A DNA stretch of 64,000 nucleotides from Hordeum vulgare subsp. vulgare (taxonomy: Eukaryota > Streptophyta > Magnoliopsida > Poales > Poaceae): the NCBI RefSeq assembly GCF_904849725.1, contig NC_058520.1:400719993-400783992 (forward strand). The letters are read 5' to 3'. The position numbers and the translations under genes were made by a program. Under the pieces are notes generated by a model. It did no database searches, was not told the DNA's origin, and saw only the letters and a list, made by a program, of their open reading frames with translations. Positions 59,119-64,000 of this stretch are shown one piece after another. How positions within the stretch are numbered: the stretch's first letter is position 1; each line of letters starts with the position of its first letter.

Positions 59119-61033
59119 AATCGTGATTTTGTCGCGGCAGATGTCCTCGTGAAGGAATTAGGTGTGAGGCCATCACAATATGTGGCGGCTTGAGAGAGGT
59201 TGGTTGGAATCGAGAGAAGCAAGTTTACCCAGGTTCAGCCCCTCCGATGGAGGTAAAAGCCTACGTCCTTCTTGTGTTTCCTTGATGCTGATGATAGTCT
59301 AGATTACAAGGGTGCGGAATCGCTACCTCTAATCTTGAGGGAGTCTAATCTGTCTATCTCCTGATTTGTCTTGGCTAGACCTAACTAAATTTGTCCCTCT
59401 TGGGGTGCCTTGCCCCTCCTTATATAGGTTGAAGGGGTAGGTTTACATAGAGTCCTACTAGGACTAGGATTAGTTGCTCTTGAATCCTAATCCAGGTCTT
59501 GTTTCTCATTAGAGGGAATTCCTCTTCTTCTTGGGCCTTCTGTGTGAGCCGCATTGCGCCAGCTTGCACACTGGGCTTTGGGCCTTGCCGTCCTGATTGA
59601 CGTGGTAAACATGACGCCTCCCATGAGCTGCCAAATGACAGGTCGGGTCATGCTCCCGACAGGGTTAAGCCGTGAGTAATATCACGACATTAGCCCCAAG
59701 GTTAGCATGATATTCATGGTAAGCTCCTGAAAAAGAATAATAAATATGTTAAGAGATCGGCTTGTTCCTTGGCCGGCTTATTTCAATGGAGTGGCTCTTC
59801 AAAAAGTCTAGTTTCTTCGAATCGTCTTCATAATCATATTATTGGTCAATGTCGTTTGCAATGAAATATTGGGAATAAACACCCATATGTCGTTGACTCG
59901 GCCTCCAATGCTTTGTCTTGACGAAAATATTGGAGATAAAAAAACCATATGACAACCTGAGGCGCTACCACCAAGGCTAGATCTCCAGGGTTATCAACCC
60001 GGGAAGGACTGGCATGGGATTCTTTTTCTTTTCTTCTTTGTATCAGACGAAATGGTGACCCTGCCTGCCTTGTGCTAATTTTCAGATCAATTAAGACTTG
60101 CAGCTGTCGTAGATCTTTTGGATGGACCCTACAAATGGCTTAACCTGAAGCTAGGACAAAGAGAAGTTGTGTCATATGTAGGGCGCCTTGGTTGTTTCCT
60201 CGGGACATCGTTGTCCGACGACCTGTGAATCTTCAATCCAATTGTTAAGGTTAAAGCGCTCCTGGCCAAAGTATTTGCATTGGATTGCTCATTGCAACTT
60301 TTCCCTAGCATTGTTCGTCCAAATCGATCTTGAAATTGGAGTTGATGTAGCTCTTCGAGCCAGTTCTTGTGGATCCGGCGGGTCATAAGCTTCTCGATCC
60401 TAGGAGAGATCCCTTCAAGAACACAATTCCACCATGTGCTGGCCCCATGGTGGGCACCAAATCTCATGGTTTTGTTGTGGCAGATGTCCTCGTGAAGGAC
60501 TTAGGTGTGAGGCGATCGCACTATGTGGTGCCTTGAGAGGGGTTGGTCGGAATCGAGAGACGCGAGCTTACAAAAGTTTGGCCCCTCCGATGGATGTAAA
60601 AGCCTACGTCCTGCTTGTGTTTCATTGATTTTCGTGATGATCTTGATTACAAGGGTGCGGAATCGCTACTTCTAATCTCGAGGGACTCTAATCTGTCTAT
60701 CTCCTGATTTGTCTTGGCTGGACCTAACTTAACTTGTCCCTCTTGGGGTGCCCTGTCCCTCCTCATATAGGTTGAAGGGGTAGGTTTACATAGAGTCCTA
60801 CTAGGACTAGGACTAGTTTCTCTTGAATCCTAATCCACGTCTTGTTTCTCATCATAGGGTATTCCTCTTCTTCATGGACCTTCTGTGTGAACCGCCTTGC
60901 ACCGGCTTGCAAATTGGGCTTTGGGCCTTGCCGTCCTAATTGACCAGGTAAACACGGTGCCTCCCATGAGCCGTCAAATGACGAGCCGGGTCATACTCCT
61001 GACCGGGTTAAACCGTGAGTAATATCCCCGACA
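59119..61033 (-). mobile_element. small non-autonomous LTR retrotransposon
   Basis: Two direct repeats of 571 and 574 bp (59119-59689 and 60460-61033) flank a 770-bp interior. An exact TSD CCAAC lies at 59114-59118 and 61034-61038. In minus orientation the 5' LTR is the right one; a primer site TGGTGCCCACC (60459-60449) follows it directly. A purine-rich AACCTTGGGGCTAA lies before the 3' LTR (59703-59690). There is no gag-pol. The minus frame 60467-60129 starts in the primer site and shows no known domain. Confidence 0.85.
60449..60459 (-). promoter_or_regulatory. primer binding site of the small LTR element
   Basis: Minus view TGGTGCCCACCATGGGGCC begins directly after the LTR. It is not the iMet type used by the other gypsy elements in the window, so another tRNA serves as primer. 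Confidence 0.65.
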
Positions 61034-62097
61034 CCAACCATAGCATTAAACATCAAGTCCTCTTTACTCCCGTACCCGCACAACTCCCTTACTCTGGTGT
61101 AAGTTTTTGTCACTCCCGCCACCCACTATAAGCAATGATGAACATATTGCAAACCCTCCAACGTGTATCCTTCACGTGTGCGCCTCACAGAAGGCATCTT
61201 AGGACAATACCATATCAACACACAACTCATATCAATAACATCATATCACAATTAACCCATAGGACAAAACGAATCCACTCAAACATCATAGGGTAGCCAC
61301 ATATCATTGGGAAATAGTATGTAGTGTTGAGCACCATGTTTAAGTAGAGAGTTATAGCGGTAAAAGAGGTGTTACGCTGCTGCATAGAGGGGGGAGAGTT
61401 GGTGTTGACGGTGACAAGATTATGGATGTAGATCGTCGTCACGCTCCTTGCCCCGGCGGCTCTCCGGTGCCATCAGGAGAGAGGGGCAGAGATCCTCCCT
61501 CCTTCTTCTTCTTACTTGGTCTCCCCCCTAGATAGGAGAAGAGTTCCCCCTATGGACCATGGCCTCCATGGCGGCGGAGGGGTAGGAGCCCCTCCGATAT
61601 TGGTTCTCCCTCTCTGTTCTCTTTTGTTTTGCGTTCCTGTTTTCTGGCCCTTCACCGTTTGTGAAATTCCCGGAGATACGTAACTCCTATTCAGCTAAAA
61701 GTTTGACACGATTTATTTCCGTAAATTATCTTTTCTGTGCATGAAGAAGAGCCCCAACCGACTTATGGTGTGGCCACTAGAGGGTAGGGCATGCTAAGGG
61801 GTATGGGTCGCGTCGTAGTGGGTAGTGGAGGCCGTGGGCCTCCGTTTACGTTTATTCCATCACCCAAAAATCACATATATTCCAAAATAATTCTCCATAA
61901 TTTTTTATCGCGTTTGGACTTTGTTTGATATGGATATTCTGCAAAACTAAAAACATGCAACAAACATGAACTGACACTTGGCCCTGGATCAATATGTTAA
62001 TCCATTAAATCATATAAAATGTTGCCAAAAATATGTGAAAGCTGTATAATATTGGCATGGAACAATCAAAAATTATATATAAGACGGAGACATATTA

Positions 62098-64000
62098 GCA
62101 TCCCCATGCTTAATTCCTGCTCGTCCTCGAGTAGGTAAATGAAAAAAAAGTTAATTTTTGATGTGGAATGTTACCTAACATAATATTGATCATATATCTA
62201 ATCATGTCATGAATATTAAGATACAAGTGATTCAAGAGAATAGTCTATCATTTGACAAAAAGACATACATACTCCGGTTTACTAGCAAACAATCATGTCC
62301 TTTGAAAATAACAATGCTTGAAGAATCTTGTCCCTACAAAATCATATGGCATGTCATGCTTGGTCTTCCTAGCATAAGGTATAAATCATGAGCACCCCGA
62401 TGTCAAATCAAGTAATTGGATCATACTTTTTAACACGCTTTGGTTTTTTACTACTCACTCAATACATGAGTGTGAAACATGTATATAGTGTAAAGGTGGA
62501 ATATAATATGATGGTAGGTTTCAAAGGGGTAAATGTGAAGAAGAACGTCTCGCATTAACTTGGCGTATCAACGGGCTATGGAGATGCCCATCAATAGATA
62601 TCAATGCAAGGAATAGGGATTGCCATGCAACGGATGCACTAGAGCTATAAGTGTATGAAAGCTCGACTAAAGCTAAGTGGGTGTGCATCAAACTTGCTTA
62701 CTCATGAAGACCTTAGGCATTTGAGGAAGCCCATCACCGGAATATATAAGCCAAGCTCTATAATGAAAAATTCCCACTAGCATATGAAAGTGAAAAAACA
62801 AGAGACTCTCTATATGAAGAGCATGGTGCTACTTTGAAGCACAAGTGTGGAATTACCATGCCCCTTTTCTCTTTTCTCTCACATTTTTTCTTTCTTTCTC
62901 TTTTTCTTTCTCTTTTTTCTTTCTTTTTTTCTTTTTTCCTTTCTTTTCTTTTTATTTGGAGTCTCATCCCGACTTGTGGGGGAATCATAGTCTCCATCAT
63001 CCTTTCCTCACCCGGAAAATGCTCTAATAATGAATAATGATGATCATCATAGTTCTATTTACTTACAACTCAATATTACAAGTCGATACCTAGAACAAAG
63101 TATGACTCTATATGCATGCCTCTGGCAGTGTACCAGGATGTGCAATGATCTAACATAGCTAGGACATAAAAAAATGGACAATCCATGGATATATCATGCT
63201 AGCTATCTTACGATCATGCAAAGCAATATGACAATGAATGCTCAAGTCATCAAAACGGAAGCGATGTAAGTTGCATGGCAATATATCTCGGAATGGCTAT
63301 GGAAAGGCCATAATAGGTATGTATGGTGGCTGTTTTGAGGAAGATATAATAAGGATATGTGTGATAGAGTGTATTATATCAAGGGGTTTGGATGCACCTG
63401 TGAAGTTTTCACCAACTTTCTAGGTGAGAAAGGGCAATGCATGGTACCATAGAGGCTAGCAAATTGCGGAAAGGTAAAAGTGCGTATATCCAAGGATTAA
63501 CATTAGTCACAAAAAACTCACATACTTATTGCAAGATTTTATTAGATCTCTAGAAGCAAAGCACTACTTGCATGCCCCTAGGGAGAAGGTTGGGAGGAGT
63601 TAACAGTCGCGTGACTCCGATTATAACACCACAAAGGATTTCAATCAAGGATAAATTATGCTCCAACTTCATCGCATAACCAAAGACTATACTTGCATGC
63701 TTCGGGAATCACAAACCTTAACATCAACATTCTTACTAATCCACAATCATCAACTAGTGCAACACATATTACTATCTTAATGTTACAAAACTATTGGAAG
63801 GAATCAAACATATCGTACCCAGTGATCCAGAAGTTTTACGTAGGATTTTATGACTAACCATGTAAATGACCCGTTCCTTTTGACTCTCTAAATAGATACA
63901 AGTGAATAATGAGAGTTTAATTATTTATACAAAATACAATGCTCTTATAAATATAAGTGAAGGATAAGTGCATTCTACAAAAAATGGTTTTCTATACATA
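62098..64000 (-). other. 3' interior of the outermost gypsy element, non-coding
   Basis: It begins GCATCCCCATGCTTAA, whose complement is a purine-rich tract next to the LTR. The remainder shows no protein domain; integrase or RT would lie further right. It contains a pyrimidine-rich repeat (62866-62957). Short frames at 62209-62391 and 63238-63423 are not supported. Confidence 0.5.
62866..62957. repeat. polypyrimidine (TTTC)-like low-complexity tract
   Basis: Irregular CTTT and TTTTC units over about 90 bp. Both strands give Phe/Leu/Ser or Lys/Glu/Arg-rich frames that are artefacts. Confidence 0.9.

Larger units (their letters stand above)
58931..62097 (-). repeat. right part of the outermost gypsy 3' LTR
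   Basis: After AGTAG the LTR begun at 9013 continues, carries the 1.9-kb LTR element (59119-61033), and ends GACGGAGACATATTA at 62097. In minus orientation this is a TAATATGTCTCC start, a mutated form of the TGATACGTCTCC type. No gene; the frames at 61227-61442 and nearby are not supported. Confidence 0.65.
9013..64000 (-). mobile_element. outermost minus-strand gypsy element, split by nested insertions
   Basis: The plus-strand view begins TGATAACCCACAAGTATAGG at 9013. The LTR stops at 9304 and continues at 58931 after a 49.6-kb insert flanked by AGTAG. It ends near 62097, followed by sequence with the complement of a purine tract. So this is the 3' LTR of a minus-strand element whose interior extends right beyond the window. 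LTR length without inserts is about 1.55 kb. The flank at 9008-9012 is CTCAA; the partner TSD lies outside. Confidence 0.7.

Noticed and set aside
60129..60467. 112-codon minus-strand frame in the small LTR element as Gag
   Set aside because: It begins within the primer site and has no zinc knuckle or gag core; possibly a remnant but not supportable.
62758..63000. Lys/Glu/Arg-rich minus-strand protein
   Set aside because: It reads the polypyrimidine tract; low-complexity artefact.
1..64000. CRISPR array, bacterial operon, phage or plasmid features
   Set aside because: No regularly spaced short repeats, no ribosome-binding sites or operons; all evidence points to plant nuclear repeats.

Overview
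The window is plant nuclear DNA, most likely from a Triticeae grass (wheat, barley or a relative), and it is all transposable-element sequence. The Copia element at 33213-41450 has the LTR start (TGTTGGAAATATGCCC) and the primer site typical of Triticeae Angela/BARE/WIS elements. The other long elements are Ty3/gypsy types with LTRs of about 1.5-4.2 kb. I found no convincing host gene, no intact functional tRNA or rRNA gene and no CRISPR. The only reading frames with real coding character are retrotransposon proteins, plus a possible host-gene fragment inside a DNA transposon.

The layout is a set of nested insertions that can be ordered by target-site duplications (TSDs). At the left (1-8480) lies a decayed, plus-strand Athila-type Ty3/gypsy element with broken protease, RT/RNase H and integrase and a scrambled 3' LTR, followed by an unassigned LTR-like fragment (8481-9012). 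A minus-strand gypsy LTR starts at 9013, is cut at 9304, resumes at 58931 and ends at 62097; its internal region runs off the right edge. Into that LTR went a minus-strand, Tekay/Del-like element with LTRs of about 4.2 kb (9305-58925, TSD AGTAG on both sides), here with a non-coding interior. That element was then hit at least five times: a gag-only minus-strand LTR element (10415-14898), a 1.4-kb Mutator-like element (15108-16539, TSD TTTTCTAGG), chromovirus copy 1 on the plus strand (17019-30242, TSD GAACC/GAATC), an Angela-type Copia element (33213-41450, 3' end deleted) and chromovirus copy 2 on the minus strand (42911-56355, TSD GGTAG). A 1.9-kb non-autonomous LTR element (59119-61033, TSD CCAAC) sits in the right part of the outermost LTR.

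Chromovirus copies 1 and 2 belong to one family and are the best preserved units. Each has long LTRs, a tRNA-iMet primer site, an extra 257-codon ORF before gag, one uninterrupted-length gag-pol frame of 1,497 codons whose stop codon lies inside the 3' LTR, and a purine tract. A strong splice-donor sequence in U5 and acceptor-like sequences directly before the extra ORF and before gag suggest that the two proteins are made from alternatively spliced RNAs. Copy 1 is broken by two in-frame stops; copy 2 by one stop, a 1-bp frameshift in the extra ORF and a lost integrase catalytic Asp. They lie in opposite orientation as a large inverted repeat.

The most interesting leads are the upstream ORF with its possible splicing scheme, tandem tRNA-like (Pol III box A/B) modules in the outer LTR, an antisense GC-rich ORF plus splice donor conserved in the chromovirus LTRs, and a GC-rich exon-like core in the Mutator-like element flanked by an exact 28-bp direct repeat. 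Family assignments rest on reading motifs and LTR ends by eye; no database search was possible.
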